A stretch of DNA of 64,000 nucleotides from an uncultured OCS116 cluster bacterium (GCA_902613795.1 CACMIP010000005.1:1-64000), one strand, 5' to 3'. Shown: positions 36,360 through 46,954, counted from the stretch's first letter. Notes: generated by a model not told the origin, from the letters alone. Numbers and translations: made by a program.

Positions 36360-36941
36360 ATGAGTCAGGACCAAATATTTAAAAAATTTATAGAAGCAGG
36401 TGCCCTATTGGAAGGGCATTTCGTTTTAAGCTCAGGGCTGCACTCAGCAAAGTATATTCAATGCGCAAGAGTAATGATGTTTCCAGAAATCTCCCAATTT
36501 CTCTGCAAAGAACTCGCAAAAAAAATATCAAAGACATTTGGGTCTATTGATCTGATTGTATCACCAGCGATGGGCGGGGTAATTGTAGGTTATGAAGTTG
36601 CGAAACAATTGGGTGTTCCAGCCATTTTCTTTGAGAGAGTTGAAGGGCAATTTCAGTTACGTCGTGGATTTGAAATTAAAGAGCAGACAAAATGTATTAT
36701 GGTTGAAGATATAGTAACTACAGGACTATCCTCTCGGGAGTGTATATCAGCAATAACCGAACATCATGGTAATGTGATAGGTGCGGCATGTTTGATAGAT
36801 AGATCATGTGGTACTGCAAATGTAGGAGTTGACCTTGTTTCACTTGCTGAGATGACAATTGAAACCTACGAGGAGTCAAATATACCATCATGGCTCAATG
36901 ATATTCCTATCTCAAAACCTGGTAGTAGAAATTTAAAATGA
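36360..36941 (+). CDS. pyrE: Orotate phosphoribosyltransferase
   Basis: Joins orotate and PRPP to give OMP in pyrimidine synthesis. The 193 residues contain GALLEGHFVLSSGLHSAKYI, PAMGGVIVGYEVA, FFERVEGQFQLRRGF and the PRPP-binding motif CIMVEDIVTTGLSS. Start is 8 bp after rsh. The stop overlaps the pdxJ start as ATGA. Confidence 0.96.
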   Translation: MSQDQIFKKFIEAGALLEGHFVLSSGLHSAKYIQCARVMMFPEISQFLCKELAKKISKTFGSIDLIVSPAMGGVIVGYEVAKQLGVPAIFFERVEGQFQLRRGFEIKEQTKCIMVEDIVTTGLSSRECISAITEHHGNVIGAACLIDRSCGTANVGVDLVSLAEMTIETYEESNIPSWLNDIPISKPGSRNLK

Positions 36942-37687
36942 TATCAAAAGATAATTATCTCAGACTTGGGGTAAACATAGATCATGTGGCAACAATACGT
37001 AATGCAAGGGGTGGATTTCATCCTGATCCGCTGAGAGCTGCAAATATTGCTTATCAAGCTGGAGCTGACGGAATTACAGCTCACTTAAGAGAAGACAGAC
37101 GACATATAAGTGATCGCGATATTGAAAGATTGATTAAAGAGATTGATTTACCTTTAAACTTAGAAATGGCTGCCACAAAAGAGATGCTGGATATTGCAAT
37201 CAAGCATAAACCAAATGCATGCTGTATTGTTCCTGAAAAAAGGCAAGAAGTTACAACTGAGGGTGGATTAAATTTGAGTGCAAATATAAACAAATTAAGT
37301 GATTGCATTGATAAACTTAGAGATAATGCAATTAGAGTTTCACTATTCATTGACCCTCAAAAGAAAGATATAGAAATAGCGAAAGAATTGGGCGCAGACA
37401 TAGTTGAAATTCATACAGGAAGTTTTGCAAATAATTTTAACAAGAATGGAGAAGTTCATAATGATGAATTTGATCATTTAAATAATGTCTCCATTTTTGC
37501 GCATGAAATTGGACTTGAGGTCCATGCAGGCCATGGTCTTACATTTGAAACAGCTAGGGTTATCTCAAGAATTAAAGTACTGAAAGAATTGAATATTGGA
37601 CACTTTATTATAGGCGAAGCTGTATTTGAAGGCTTAGATTGTGTGATAAAAAAATTTAGAGCTATACTAAACAATGAGAGGTCTTAA
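36938..37687 (+). CDS. pdxJ: Pyridoxine 5'-phosphate synthase
   Basis: The final ring-closing step of the DXP-dependent vitamin B6 route. The 249 residues begin LRLGVNIDHVATIRNARGG and show DPLRAANIAYQAGADGITAHLREDRRHI, LNLEMAAT, CIVPEKRQEVTTEGG, EIHTGSFAN and VHAGHGLTFET. All expected segments are present. Four-base overlap with pyrE; acpS begins 6 bp later. Confidence 0.97.
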   Translation: MISKDNYLRLGVNIDHVATIRNARGGFHPDPLRAANIAYQAGADGITAHLREDRRHISDRDIERLIKEIDLPLNLEMAATKEMLDIAIKHKPNACCIVPEKRQEVTTEGGLNLSANINKLSDCIDKLRDNAIRVSLFIDPQKKDIEIAKELGADIVEIHTGSFANNFNKNGEVHNDEFDHLNNVSIFAHEIGLEVHAGHGLTFETARVISRIKVLKELNIGHFIIGEAVFEGLDCVIKKFRAILNNERS

Positions 37688-37693
37688 TTTTTG

Positions 37694-38110
37694 ATGATAA
37701 TTGGAATAGGGACAGACATCATTGATATTACAAGGATCGAGAGGGTAATTAATAGATATGGCGATCGTTTTAAAAATAGAGTATTTACAAAAAAAGAAAT
37801 CCTTAAATGTGAAGCGCGAAAATTAAGCGCAAATTCTTATGCCAAGAGATATGCTGCAAAAGAGGCATGCTCCAAAGCTCTTGGTACAGGGTTCAGAAAG
37901 AGCGTATATTGGAGGGATATTGAAGTTATAAATAATAAATCTGGAAAGCCAGAATTATTTCTTCACAATGGCGCAAGATCCATGTTTGAAAAATTATTAC
38001 CACAAAATACCTCTGGCCAAATTGATTTAAGTATTACAGATGAGTATCCATATGCACAGGCGACCGTCATAATAACATCATTAGATTTAGCTTATGAAAT
38101 CAAAGAATAA
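37694..38110 (+). CDS. acpS: Holo-[acyl-carrier-protein] synthase
   Basis: Transfers phosphopantetheine from CoA to ACP. The 138 residues include MIIGIGTDIIDITRIERV (metal-binding Asp), FTKKEILKCE and the conserved YAKRYAAKEACSKALGTGF helix. ATG 37694 is preferred over a TTG one codon earlier. The gene overlaps lepB by 17 bp. Confidence 0.95.
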   Translation: MIIGIGTDIIDITRIERVINRYGDRFKNRVFTKKEILKCEARKLSANSYAKRYAAKEACSKALGTGFRKSVYWRDIEVINNKSGKPELFLHNGARSMFEKLLPQNTSGQIDLSITDEYPYAQATVIITSLDLAYEIKE

Positions 38111-38825
38111 AAATAATATATTGGATAATATCAAGACGCTAATTTATGCAATTCTGATTGCTTTTTTTATTAGAACTTTCATTCTCCAGCCATTCACAAT
38201 ACCGTCGGGATCAATGTTACCAAATCTGCTTGTTGGTGATTATTTATTTGTTTCAAAATATTCATATGGTTACTCCCGTTACTCACTTCCGTTTTCACCA
38301 AATATCTTTAAAGGTCGTATATTTAAAAAGCAACCAAAACGGGGGGACGTGGTTGTTTTTAGGCTTCCGAAAGATCCATCCATTGACTACATAAAACGCA
38401 TCATAGGTCTTCCAGGAGATGAAATAATCATTATGAACGGTACCATATATATCAATGATGGTGTTATCGAACAGGCTCAAAGCAAAAATAGAGGCAAATA
38501 TTTTTCTGATTATCCAAAAGGAAGCTTACTAATCGAAAAAATTCCACAAAAGTCATACAACATATTGAATTTGGAGGATAATGGTATTGGTGATAATGCA
38601 GGTGCATACATTGTTCCAAAGGACCACTATTTTTTTATGGGTGATAATAGAGATAACTCACTTGACTCGCGTTTCTTGGACCAAGTCGGATATGTTTCAT
38701 ATGATAATCTGATCGGTAGAGCTGAATTTTTATTTTTCTCTTCAGATAAGTCGATCCCCCTTTGGAAGTTTTGGCAATGGCATAAAAAATTCCGAGCGGA
38801 TAGAATTTTTAAAAAGATTAAATAG
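38094..38825 (+). CDS. lepB: Signal peptidase I
   Basis: An inner-membrane protease that removes signal peptides. The 243 residues have one N-terminal membrane helix (about 12-32), the nucleophile Ser40 in IPSGSMLPNLLVGD, and the general-base Lys101 in DYIKRIIGLPGDE. Further on come VPKDHYFFMGDNRDNSLDSR and VSYDNLIGRAEFLFFS. The start overlaps acpS, which suggests coupling. Length is typical. Confidence 0.96.
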   Translation: MKSKNKNNILDNIKTLIYAILIAFFIRTFILQPFTIPSGSMLPNLLVGDYLFVSKYSYGYSRYSLPFSPNIFKGRIFKKQPKRGDVVVFRLPKDPSIDYIKRIIGLPGDEIIIMNGTIYINDGVIEQAQSKNRGKYFSDYPKGSLLIEKIPQKSYNILNLEDNGIGDNAGAYIVPKDHYFFMGDNRDNSLDSRFLDQVGYVSYDNLIGRAEFLFFSSDKSIPLWKFWQWHKKFRADRIFKKIK

Positions 38826-38827
38826 TC

Positions 38828-39505
38828 ATGCAAGATATAAAAAAAATTTACGATAGTATATCTTATGAATTTAATGATGAGAAAATTCTTTTTGATGCAG
38901 TTACGCATACTACAAAAGCCAAAAGAAAGAATTTAAATTTTCAGAGGCTAGAATTTCTGGGAGACAGAATCCTTGGGCTAATTATTGCAGATATTTTATA
39001 TAAAAAATTTCCAAATGAACCTGAAGGTGACCTCACACGGAGAATGCATCATTTGGTAAATGAGGATACTCTTGCCAAGATAGCACGAGATATAGCACTA
39101 AATGAGCATATAAGGTTGAACAACAATGAAGAAAAAACAGGCGGAAGGGATAAAAGTGCAATCTTATCTGATGCGCTGGAGGCACTTATTGCTGCGATAT
39201 TTCTGGATAGCGATTACCAATGTGCATATAATTTTATTTCAATGCATTGGGCAAATTATTTGAACTATAATGAGCCACCGCCGATCGACCCGAAGACAGA
39301 ATTACAAGAATGGTGCCATTCGAGAGGTATTGGATTACCAGTATATGTCGAGGTTGAGAAGCGTGGGCCTGATCACAGTCCGGAATTTACGGTCAATGTC
39401 ATTTTGAATAATGAATTTGAGGTAAAAGCTGTGGGAAATACGAAAAAGCAGGCAGAGCGTAATGCTGCAATAAAAGCTCTTGGTAGTGAATATGTTAAAT
39501 CCTAA
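38828..39505 (+). CDS. rnc: Ribonuclease III
   Basis: A double-strand-specific RNase for rRNA and mRNA processing. The 225 residues include the signature RLEFLGDRILGLIIADILY (metal ligands E42, D46), ILSDALEALIAAIFLD, and a C-terminal dsRBD (PKTELQEWCHSRGIGLPVY ... AERNAAIKAL). It is 2 bp after lepB and overlaps era by 14 bp, matching the conserved lepB-rnc-era-recO order. Confidence 0.97.
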   Translation: MQDIKKIYDSISYEFNDEKILFDAVTHTTKAKRKNLNFQRLEFLGDRILGLIIADILYKKFPNEPEGDLTRRMHHLVNEDTLAKIARDIALNEHIRLNNNEEKTGGRDKSAILSDALEALIAAIFLDSDYQCAYNFISMHWANYLNYNEPPPIDPKTELQEWCHSRGIGLPVYVEVEKRGPDHSPEFTVNVILNNEFEVKAVGNTKKQAERNAAIKALGSEYVKS

Positions 39506-40370
39506 AGGCAAACAAAAATGTGGGTACATAACAATAGTAGGCCCAACAAATGCTGGAAAATCAACATTATTAAATTCAATACTTGGTAAAAAATTATCAA
39601 TAGTATCCCATAAGGTCCAGACGACAAGAACACGCATTCAGGCGATATTAACAAAGGAAACATCTCAGCTGATATTGATTGACACCCCTGGTCTTTTTAA
39701 TCCAAAAAGATTTAAGGATAGGTCCTTCATAAAAGAGGCAATTTCAAGCTTGGAACGCTCTGATGTCATTGTTTATATGGTAGAGGCCCACAAAGGGTTT
39801 GATAAGGATGCATATAAGAGCCTTGACAAAATGATTGTAAATCAAGACATCATAATCATTATCAACAAGATTGACCTTGTCAGAAAACCAGATTTATTAA
39901 AATTAATGGATGATATAAAAGGTTGCGTAAATAAAAATGACATCTATCTTTTGTCAGCATTGAAAAATGACGGAGTTAGAGTGTTTTTAGATGGTTTGAT
40001 TTCTAAAATTCCGATAAGAGAATGGGAGTTTCCGGCCGATCAAGCAACAAATATATCGGATAAATTCCTTGCTGAAGAATTTACGCGGGAGAGGATATTG
40101 TATCATGTGCACAAAGAGATACCATATTCTGTTATAATCGAAACTGAAAAATGGGATGAGAAAAAAAAGAACGAAGTTCAAATACACCAAAATATCTACG
40201 TAAATAATAGCAATCATAAAAAAATAATTCTTGGCAAGAATGGGGATAAAATAAAACAAATATCAATGCAGGCAAGGCAAGAAATAGAGAGGTATCTCGG
40301 CAAAAAAATACACCTTTATTTGTTTATAAAACAAAAAAAGAAAAATACAGCTATAGAACTCAATGAATAA
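39492..40370 (+). CDS. era: GTPase Era
   Basis: An essential GTPase in 16S rRNA maturation and 30S assembly. From ATG 39492 it is 292 residues. G1 is GPTNAGKSTLL, the switch region is TTRTRIQAIL, G3 is DTPG and G4 is NKID. The C-terminal KH domain includes YVNNSNHKKIILGKNGDKIK. A TTG four codons upstream is possible but less likely. The start lies inside rnc. Confidence 0.96.
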   Translation: MLNPKGKQKCGYITIVGPTNAGKSTLLNSILGKKLSIVSHKVQTTRTRIQAILTKETSQLILIDTPGLFNPKRFKDRSFIKEAISSLERSDVIVYMVEAHKGFDKDAYKSLDKMIVNQDIIIIINKIDLVRKPDLLKLMDDIKGCVNKNDIYLLSALKNDGVRVFLDGLISKIPIREWEFPADQATNISDKFLAEEFTRERILYHVHKEIPYSVIIETEKWDEKKKNEVQIHQNIYVNNSNHKKIILGKNGDKIKQISMQARQEIERYLGKKIHLYLFIKQKKKNTAIELNE

Positions 40371-40408
40371 GGTTGCGCATATGAGTGATAAATATCTAGG
40401 TAGCAATT

Positions 40409-41131
40409 GTGAATTTTGAGGACATAGGCATCGTTATGTCCGTGCGAAGACACGGCGAAAGTTCTGGTATACTTGAACTCATAACAAAGAGTCATGGACG
40501 TCACCTGGGGCTGGTCAGAGGATATCAATCTAAAAGTAATAAATCAATTTTACAGCCTGGTAGTACAATTAATTTTAACTGGAGGTCACGACTTTCAGAG
40601 CATCTAGGTGTTTTCACCTTCGAATTACATACCTCACGATCATTAAACCTAATGAAAAATAAATTTGCAATCCTTGTGCTTCAAAATTTGATTTCGCATT
40701 TAAGATTGCTACCGGAAAGAGAAAATATCACAGAAATTTATAGCCAAACTGAGTCAGTACTTGATCAGTCCCACGAAAATTTTGAGCTCGTTAAAAGTTT
40801 TATCTTGTGGGAATTAATGTATTTAAAGGAGATTGGCTACGGTATTGATATATCTGAATGTGCAGTAACAAAATCTAAGGATAATTTAAAATACGTCTCT
40901 CCAAAATCTGGTAGGGCTGTAACACAAGAAATTGGTTTGCCCTATAAAGATAAACTCTTAGAGATACCAGAATTTATGCGTGACGCAAAATATACGGACC
41001 GTGACGATCTTTTAAAAGGACTTTTATTAACAGAATTTTTTTTAAAAAGGGATGTATACAAGCCATTACAATTAAAAGTAACAAGTTTTCGTGCTAGTCT
41101 TTACAAACTTATAAATAGTTTTGAGACATAG
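40409..41131 (+). CDS. recO: DNA repair protein RecO
   Basis: Loads RecA on SSB-coated gaps together with RecR. The 240 residues begin with the OB-fold segment FEDIGIVMSVRRHGESSGI, then LGLVRGYQSKSNKSILQPGS. A helical domain follows, and the late cysteine zinc ligands are weak or missing. The start is GTG at 40409; the next ATG would delete the first beta strand. It ends 3 bp before parC. Confidence 0.9.
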   Translation: MNFEDIGIVMSVRRHGESSGILELITKSHGRHLGLVRGYQSKSNKSILQPGSTINFNWRSRLSEHLGVFTFELHTSRSLNLMKNKFAILVLQNLISHLRLLPERENITEIYSQTESVLDQSHENFELVKSFILWELMYLKEIGYGIDISECAVTKSKDNLKYVSPKSGRAVTQEIGLPYKDKLLEIPEFMRDAKYTDRDDLLKGLLLTEFFLKRDVYKPLQLKVTSFRASLYKLINSFET

Positions 41132-41134
41132 ATT

Positions 41135-43378
41135 GTGACTGATGATATTGACGAGATTAGTATTAAATCTGACTTTATTGACCTTCTAAAAGAAAAATAT
41201 TTATCCTACGCTCTGTCCACGATTACTGATAGAGCCCTTCCTGACGTAAGAGATGGGCTCAAACCCGTGCACAGAAGACTATTATATGCAATGTCTGAAC
41301 TCAAGCTTGGCTCTGAGGAGTCATTTAAAAAATGTGCCAGAGTTGTCGGTGACGTGATAGGTAAGTATCACCCACATGGAGAACAAGCTGTTTACGACTC
41401 TCTTGTTAAACTTGCACAAGATTTTTCACACAGATATCCGCTGATACAAGGTCAGGGGAATTTTGGTAACATCGATGGTGACAATGCCGCCGCGATGAGA
41501 TACACAGAGTCGAGATTAACCAGAGTTTCTGAATTAATTATGGATAAGATTAATGACGGTACCACAAAATTTATTAGGAATTATGATGAAACCGAGTATG
41601 AGCCTACCGTATTTCCATCCTACTTCCCAAATTTACTAGCAAATGGCTCTAGTGGCATTGCTGTGGGTATGGCTACAAATATCCCGCCGCATAATATAAT
41701 TGAGATACTAGAAATGGCTAAATTACTCATTGAGAACGAGGACATTGAGAGCGATGTTTTAATGAAGAATTTCAATGGCCCAGATCTGCCAACTGGTGGT
41801 CTGATTGTGTCAACTAAGGAGGAAATCCACGAGATCTATCAAAAAGGTAGGGGCTCCCTAAAGGTCAGATGCAAATGGGAAGAAGTGAAAATTAACAAAA
41901 GCTACGTAATAAAAATCACAGAAATTCCGTTTGGGATTCAAAAATCAAAGCTTATTGAGAAACTAGCTGATTGTATTCTGTCAAAAACAATAAAAAATAT
42001 TGCTGATGTGAGAGATGAGTCTGATGAAAATGTATGTATTATAATCAAACCAAAAAATGCAAGTATCCCACCCCTTCAGATCATGGGTAACCTATATAAA
42101 TTTACAGATCTTGAAGTAAATTTATCAATAAATATGAATGTTTTACAAGGTGGAGAAGGAAAAATACCAAGAGTCTTAAGCTTGAGAGAAATCATTATAC
42201 AATGGCTTGATCATCGACACCAAATTCTGATCAAAAGTAATGAGTTTTACTTGGAAAGGGCCGAGAAAAAGATACACAACCTCGAGGGCTACCTAATTGT
42301 TTACATGAATATCGACAAGGTAATTTCAATAATTAGAAATAGCGACACACCAAAAGCTGACTTAATTTCAGAATTTGATATATCAGAAACCCAAGCGGAG
42401 TCTATTTTGGAAATGAAACTGAGATCTCTCAGAAAACTCGAGGAAATATCGTTGAAAAATGACTTAAAAAAATTTAAGAAGCAGAGAAAAGAGATAAAAG
42501 AAATTCTTATTTCTCCTTCCATTCAAAAATTAAGGTTGCTTGAGGAGATTAATGTACTCAAGAATTTATTTACTGAAGACAAAAATTTATCAAGTATGTC
42601 GAGGCGGCTAACCCTAATTCAGGCTCCATCAGATATTGAGTTGGAAAACTGTGATGAAGAGTTCTCTGTAACGGTCTTCCTTACTGAAAAAGGTTGGATA
42701 AGAACTGTTGAGGGTCACAACGTAGATGAGAATGCCATCAAGTTAAAGGATCAAGATAAGCTACTGTGCGCTGCAAAAATTACGACGGAAAAAAAGCTAC
42801 TGATATTCACAAACATCGGAAAAGTATATTCCATTTATGCAAATAAATTAAAAATAAACAATAATGATTTTGAGCCAATTAGGAAGTATTTGAATTTGAC
42901 TCAGGACGAATACATATTGCATGTTAACAAATATTCATTAGATGGTCCCGATCTAATTTTGATATCAAAAGAAGGCAAAGGAATGATATCAAAACAAAAA
43001 GAAATGCTTACATCAACACGTAATGGTAAATTAGTCATGAATCTTGTGCGAGGTATTTCCCTTTGCGCCGTCAGACAAGTTTCAGGTAGCCATATTGCTG
43101 TGATCAGTGACTCAGGAAATCTACTCGTTTTCAGTCATAAAGATATAAAAAGATTAAGCCGTGGGTCTGGTATAATTTTTCAAAACCTTAAAAATGGTAC
43201 CATTATTGACATCACCTCAGCCAATCCGAATGAAGTAATCAATCTAGTAAATAAAAACACTAGCAGATCTATTATAAAAATAGATGCAAGTGATTATTTA
43301 GGTGAGAGGGGGAGAATTGGAAAAAGCTTAAAACTCAGAAATAGTTCAAACATTCCACTTCTTAGGTTTTTTAAATAA
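41135..43378 (+). CDS. parC: DNA topoisomerase IV subunit A
   Basis: The DNA-cleaving subunit of topoisomerase IV, for chromosome decatenation. The 747 residues contain [32 protein letters not shown], the active-site tyrosine Y123 in [11 protein letters not shown], and a shortened six-blade C-terminal domain. The ParC-like pattern ([20 protein letters not shown], total length near 750, position after recO) favours ParC over GyrA. Start is GTG 41135. It is convergent with the MscS gene, 14 bp apart. Confidence 0.93.
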   Translation: MTDDIDEISIKSDFIDLLKEKYLSYALSTITDRALPDVRDGLKPVHRRLLYAMSELKLGSEESFKKCARVVGDVIGKYHPHGEQAVYDSLVKLAQDFSHRYPLIQGQGNFGNIDGDNAAAMRYTESRLTRVSELIMDKINDGTTKFIRNYDETEYEPTVFPSYFPNLLANGSSGIAVGMATNIPPHNIIEILEMAKLLIENEDIESDVLMKNFNGPDLPTGGLIVSTKEEIHEIYQKGRGSLKVRCKWEEVKINKSYVIKITEIPFGIQKSKLIEKLADCILSKTIKNIADVRDESDENVCIIIKPKNASIPPLQIMGNLYKFTDLEVNLSINMNVLQGGEGKIPRVLSLREIIIQWLDHRHQILIKSNEFYLERAEKKIHNLEGYLIVYMNIDKVISIIRNSDTPKADLISEFDISETQAESILEMKLRSLRKLEEISLKNDLKKFKKQRKEIKEILISPSIQKLRLLEEINVLKNLFTEDKNLSSMSRRLTLIQAPSDIELENCDEEFSVTVFLTEKGWIRTVEGHNVDENAIKLKDQDKLLCAAKITTEKKLLIFTNIGKVYSIYANKLKINNNDFEPIRKYLNLTQDEYILHVNKYSLDGPDLILISKEGKGMISKQKEMLTSTRNGKLVMNLVRGISLCAVRQVSGSHIAVISDSGNLLVFSHKDIKRLSRGSGIIFQNLKNGTIIDITSANPNEVINLVNKNTSRSIIKIDASDYLGERGRIGKSLKLRNSSNIPLLRFFK

Positions 43379-43392
43379 AATATAACTTCAAA

Positions 43393-44439
43393 TTACTCTT
43401 TTGCGATGTGTAAAGTCTGAGTTGGGTATGCAAAATCAATTTTTTCATCTTCAAATTTTTTGAAAATTGCATAATTAATATTTTGTATGATGTTCATATA
43501 TTCTATGTAGTCATTTCCAGGGACGGATACATAAAAAACAACTTCAAACAGAAGTGACGAGTCCCCAAGGCTTTTGAAGTTTGCTCGCTCAAAGCGTGCA
43601 TTCTCCGTTTTCTTTATTATTTCTTCAATATAATTTGGAATTTTTGTAAGTGATTTATATGGTGTTTGATAAACCACACCTACATTGATTAGCGCTCTTC
43701 TCTCTTTCATTCTTCTGTAATTTCGGACTCTACTTGCCAGCAAGTCAGCATTTGAACAAACCAGCTCTTCGCCCGATAGTGCCCTTATTCTGGTTGTTTT
43801 TATTCCGATCTGTTCTACGGTCCCGGACATTTCACCCACTACAATGTAATCATCTATTTCAAAAGGTTTATCTAATACTATTGCAAGGGATGCAAATAAA
43901 TCACCGAGAATATTCTGAGCAGCCAGCGCTATTGCTATGCCCCCAATGCCTAATCCCGCAACTAGTGCTGTTATGTCAATACCAATATTTTCAATACACA
44001 ATAGAAGGGCAATTGACCAGATTGCTGATCTAGTAAAGAATTTGATGAGTGAAACCGCATTTTTTACGGCACTTTTCTTTGTTGATGTTTTTAATTTATT
44101 ACTTTTAGCGATGAAATGAACCAAAATACCGTCTACAATATACGCAAATTGTATGAAAAAGATGATGTATAGAAGGGTGCTTACGACGCTTGCAAATGGA
44201 TAGTTTTGAAATAAAGTTTTTGTTATAAATAAAAATAAAATTAAGAAAACTGCAATATTGTGAAGTCTGTCGAGTATTATGTTAAATACAACCAAAAAAT
44301 TATTTTTGTCTTTTATGTGGTTAATTGTTCTATTTTTTGTCCAAATGACAGACAGGTAGAGGATAATCGATAGGATCAAGGAAAATCCACCGAGCATCAA
44401 AATTTCAACATAATCATTTACAAGGTTACTGAGGTTCAT
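43393..44439 (-). CDS. Mechanosensitive ion channel family protein (MscS-like)
   Basis: About 348 residues. Three or four membrane helices precede the pore helix region VAGLGIGGIAIALAAQNILG, the classic Gly/Ala-rich TM3 of MscS. The beta domain follows (DKPFEIDDYIVVGEMSGTVEQ). A tail of about 100 residues is normal. ATG 44439 (MNLSNLVND), 4 bp after the hemB stop, is chosen over a start 10 codons upstream within hemB. It releases solutes on hypo-osmotic shock. Confidence 0.88.
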   Translation of the reverse strand: MNLSNLVNDYVEILMLGGFSLILSIILYLSVIWTKNRTINHIKDKNNFLVVFNIILDRLHNIAVFLILFLFITKTLFQNYPFASVVSTLLYIIFFIQFAYIVDGILVHFIAKSNKLKTSTKKSAVKNAVSLIKFFTRSAIWSIALLLCIENIGIDITALVAGLGIGGIAIALAAQNILGDLFASLAIVLDKPFEIDDYIVVGEMSGTVEQIGIKTTRIRALSGEELVCSNADLLASRVRNYRRMKERRALINVGVVYQTPYKSLTKIPNYIEEIIKKTENARFERANFKSLGDSSLLFEVVFYVSVPGNDYIEYMNIIQNINYAIFKKFEDEKIDFAYPTQTLHIAKE

Positions 44440-44443
44440 TTGG

Positions 44444-45430
44444 TCAACCTGATATTTTCTTAGCAACATCTAGTGCCGCATAGCTTAATATACCATCCGC
44501 ACCAGCCCTTTTAAAGCACAATAACGTTTCCATTATTATATCATCATATTCTATCCATCCATTCATTGAGGCTGCCATAAGAGATGCATATTCACCAGAT
44601 ACCTGGTATGCAAAAGTTGGAACTTTTAAGTATGTTTTTATTTTATGAATGATATCCAGATATGGCAGACCGGGCTTAACCATAACCATATCAGCACCTT
44701 CACTTATATCTAGCTCAGCTTCCCGAAGTGCTTCATCACTATTTGCGACATCCATTTGATATGTTTTTTTATCGCCAGTCAAATTTTTGTTAGACTTAAT
44801 TGCATCTCTGAACGGGCCATAGTAATTTGATGCATATTTTGCTGCATACGACATTATTATCTTATCCTGAAAATTATGACTCTCAAGGGCTTCTCTAATT
44901 TTTAAAACTCTGCCGTCCATCATATCGGATGGTGCAATAATATCTGTACCAGACTCACATTGATTAATCGCTTGTTTTATCAAGATTTCTATTGTTTCAT
45001 CATTTGCTATCACGTTATTTTTTAAGACTCCATCATGGCCATGAGAAGTATATGGATCTAATGCGACATCTGTCATTACACCTATATTTGATACTTTATT
45101 TTTAATTTCTGACACTGTCCTGCAAATAAGGTTATCAGCTCTGTATGACTCCTCGGCATGATCAGTTTTGAGATTGCTATCAATAACTGGAAAAATGGCG
45201 ATTAGAGGCATACCATTATCTTCGCACTCTTTTGCAACCTCGATAACGCGATCTATTGTGTATCTATTGACTCCTGGAAGCGAATTTATGGGCTCAATCT
45301 TATTATTACCTTCCATCACAAAGACTGGTAGAATGAGGTCGCTTGTTAATACATTATTCTCACAAACCAATCTTCTTGACCAGTCTGATTGTCTATTTCT
45401 CCTCATTCTATTTAATGGGTAACCATGCAT
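44444..45430 (-). CDS. hemB: Delta-aminolevulinic acid dehydratase (porphobilinogen synthase)
   Basis: Condenses two 5-aminolevulinate molecules to porphobilinogen. The 328 residues contain NRMRRNRQSDWSRRLVCEN, LILPVFVMEG, DVALDPYTSHGHDG, the SDMMDGRV segment, the Schiff-base lysine of MVMVKPGLPYLD and KYASNYYGPFRDA. The DxALDPYTSHGHDG stretch marks the Mg-dependent, Cys-poor metal-site class. hemA (ALAS), the preceding enzyme, lies 1.5 kb away on the other strand. Confidence 0.96.
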   Translation of the reverse strand: MHGYPLNRMRRNRQSDWSRRLVCENNVLTSDLILPVFVMEGNNKIEPINSLPGVNRYTIDRVIEVAKECEDNGMPLIAIFPVIDSNLKTDHAEESYRADNLICRTVSEIKNKVSNIGVMTDVALDPYTSHGHDGVLKNNVIANDETIEILIKQAINQCESGTDIIAPSDMMDGRVLKIREALESHNFQDKIIMSYAAKYASNYYGPFRDAIKSNKNLTGDKKTYQMDVANSDEALREAELDISEGADMVMVKPGLPYLDIIHKIKTYLKVPTFAYQVSGEYASLMAASMNGWIEYDDIIMETLLCFKRAGADGILSYAALDVAKKISG

Positions 45431-45533
45431 GCTATTTTTTTATCATTTTTCAGAATTTAACGTGATGTTTATGAATCATATATAATATTTAACATAAAAT
45501 ATAAGCTTTTCAAAATATAGTAAAATTTAAATA

Positions 45534-46814
45534 ATGAAAAAACCACAAAATCAATCAAGACAACTAATCAGAAGTTTTTTTTATTTCATACTCACTTACT
45601 TTTATTTTAATTCTATCACTCTTAATGCAAGTATTTATGATCAAATTGATAAGTTAGATAGAAGTGACCTTTTCTTCGTTGAAGATGTAATTTTTGAGTC
45701 TTCACCAGCTAGCCTTGCTGAAATTGGTGACCAATACATATTACCTGTAACTTCCGATGAAACCATGCTGACATATGAATCTTATCTTGAACTCATAGAT
45801 ACAATAACGAGATACCAAAAAATACATAAATCTGGTGGTTGGCAAGAAATTAAAATTGATAGAGAATTAGGTATTGGAGATGTGTCACCAGATATCATTG
45901 CATTACGAAACCGATTAAAGATAACCGAGGATATGGTTGAGGATAGAGGTATCGCCGATATTTTTGATATATTTGTTGAGAATGGTCTCAAAAAATTTCA
46001 ATTCAGACATGGTATTGCTCCAACTGGGGTGTTAGATGATGCCACAATAGATGCGTTAAATATACCAGTGGAGGATAAATTAAAAATATTGGGAGCCAAC
46101 AAAACCAGGCTATTAAATTATATGTCAGGTTTGGGATCCAAGCATATTTTTGTAAATATACCAGGTAACTATCTGCTCGCTGTGAATGATAATAAGATAG
46201 AATTTCAAACAAAAGTAGTCGTCGGGAGGGATGAGAGACAGACACCGACTATATCAAGTGATATATATGAAATAAATTTTTTTCCATTTTGGCATATTCC
46301 TGGAAGCATAGTTCAAAAAGACATAGCCAAGGCGATGCAAATTGATAGTGAGTATTTGAAAAAAAATAATATTTTAATTTATCAGGACTATTATTACAAA
46401 GACACAATTAATCCTGAATATGTTGATTGGTATTCAGATGAGCCAACACTTTTTAAGTTTCGACAAAACCCTGGCTATACGAATTCACTGGGGGTTGCAA
46501 AGATTAACTTTGCGAATAAGCACGCGGTATTTTTGCATGATACCCCAAATAAATCATTATTTAGCGACGGTCAAAGATTCTTTAGTTCCGGTTGCGTGAG
46601 AGTGCAAAATATAGACGATCTCATTCAATGGTTATTATCCCCAAACAAGGGATGGACGAGGAATAAATTAGAAAATATCTTAAACATTGCGCAAACAACG
46701 ACAGTCAGGTTGGATGAAGAAATACCAATTAAAATAGGTTATTTGACTGCTTGGTATGATAATGGGTTGGTGCATTTTAGAGAGGATATATATGGAAAGG
46801 ATCCTGTAAGATAA
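45534..46814 (+). CDS. L,D-transpeptidase (YcbB-like, YkuD domain)
   Basis: 426 residues with an N-terminal signal/anchor (about 10-30). A peptidoglycan-binding-like helix region includes FQFRHGIAPTGVLDDATIDALN, and a YkuD catalytic domain follows with HDTPNKSLF and SSGCVRVQNIDDL (C354 nucleophile). This order matches YcbB/LdtD enzymes that form 3-3 peptidoglycan cross-links or detach stem peptides. Length is shorter than E. coli LdtD, as in other alphaproteobacteria. The gene is divergent from hemB. Confidence 0.92.
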   Translation: MKKPQNQSRQLIRSFFYFILTYFYFNSITLNASIYDQIDKLDRSDLFFVEDVIFESSPASLAEIGDQYILPVTSDETMLTYESYLELIDTITRYQKIHKSGGWQEIKIDRELGIGDVSPDIIALRNRLKITEDMVEDRGIADIFDIFVENGLKKFQFRHGIAPTGVLDDATIDALNIPVEDKLKILGANKTRLLNYMSGLGSKHIFVNIPGNYLLAVNDNKIEFQTKVVVGRDERQTPTISSDIYEINFFPFWHIPGSIVQKDIAKAMQIDSEYLKKNNILIYQDYYYKDTINPEYVDWYSDEPTLFKFRQNPGYTNSLGVAKINFANKHAVFLHDTPNKSLFSDGQRFFSSGCVRVQNIDDLIQWLLSPNKGWTRNKLENILNIAQTTTVRLDEEIPIKIGYLTAWYDNGLVHFREDIYGKDPVR

Positions 46815-46880
46815 ATAAACTAATTGTAAAAAGTAATTTTATTAATTTGACCTATATGTAATGGAGAGAATCTGATAAAT

Positions 46881-46927
46881 TTTTATAGTATCGACCCTAT
46901 TAAACATTTGTAATTTATACTATAAAA
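46881..46927. repeat. Perfect 11-bp inverted repeat upstream of hemA
   Basis: TTTTATAGTAT (46881-46891) and ATACTATAAAA (46917-46927) are exact reverse complements separated by 25 bp. They occupy the 140-bp gap between the L,D-transpeptidase gene and hemA, ending 28 bp before the hemA start. This could be an operator pair, a leader hairpin or a weak terminator. AT-richness lowers its information content. Confidence 0.45.
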
Positions 46928-46954
46928 TATTATGTATTAGTTATGGAAAGGCGC

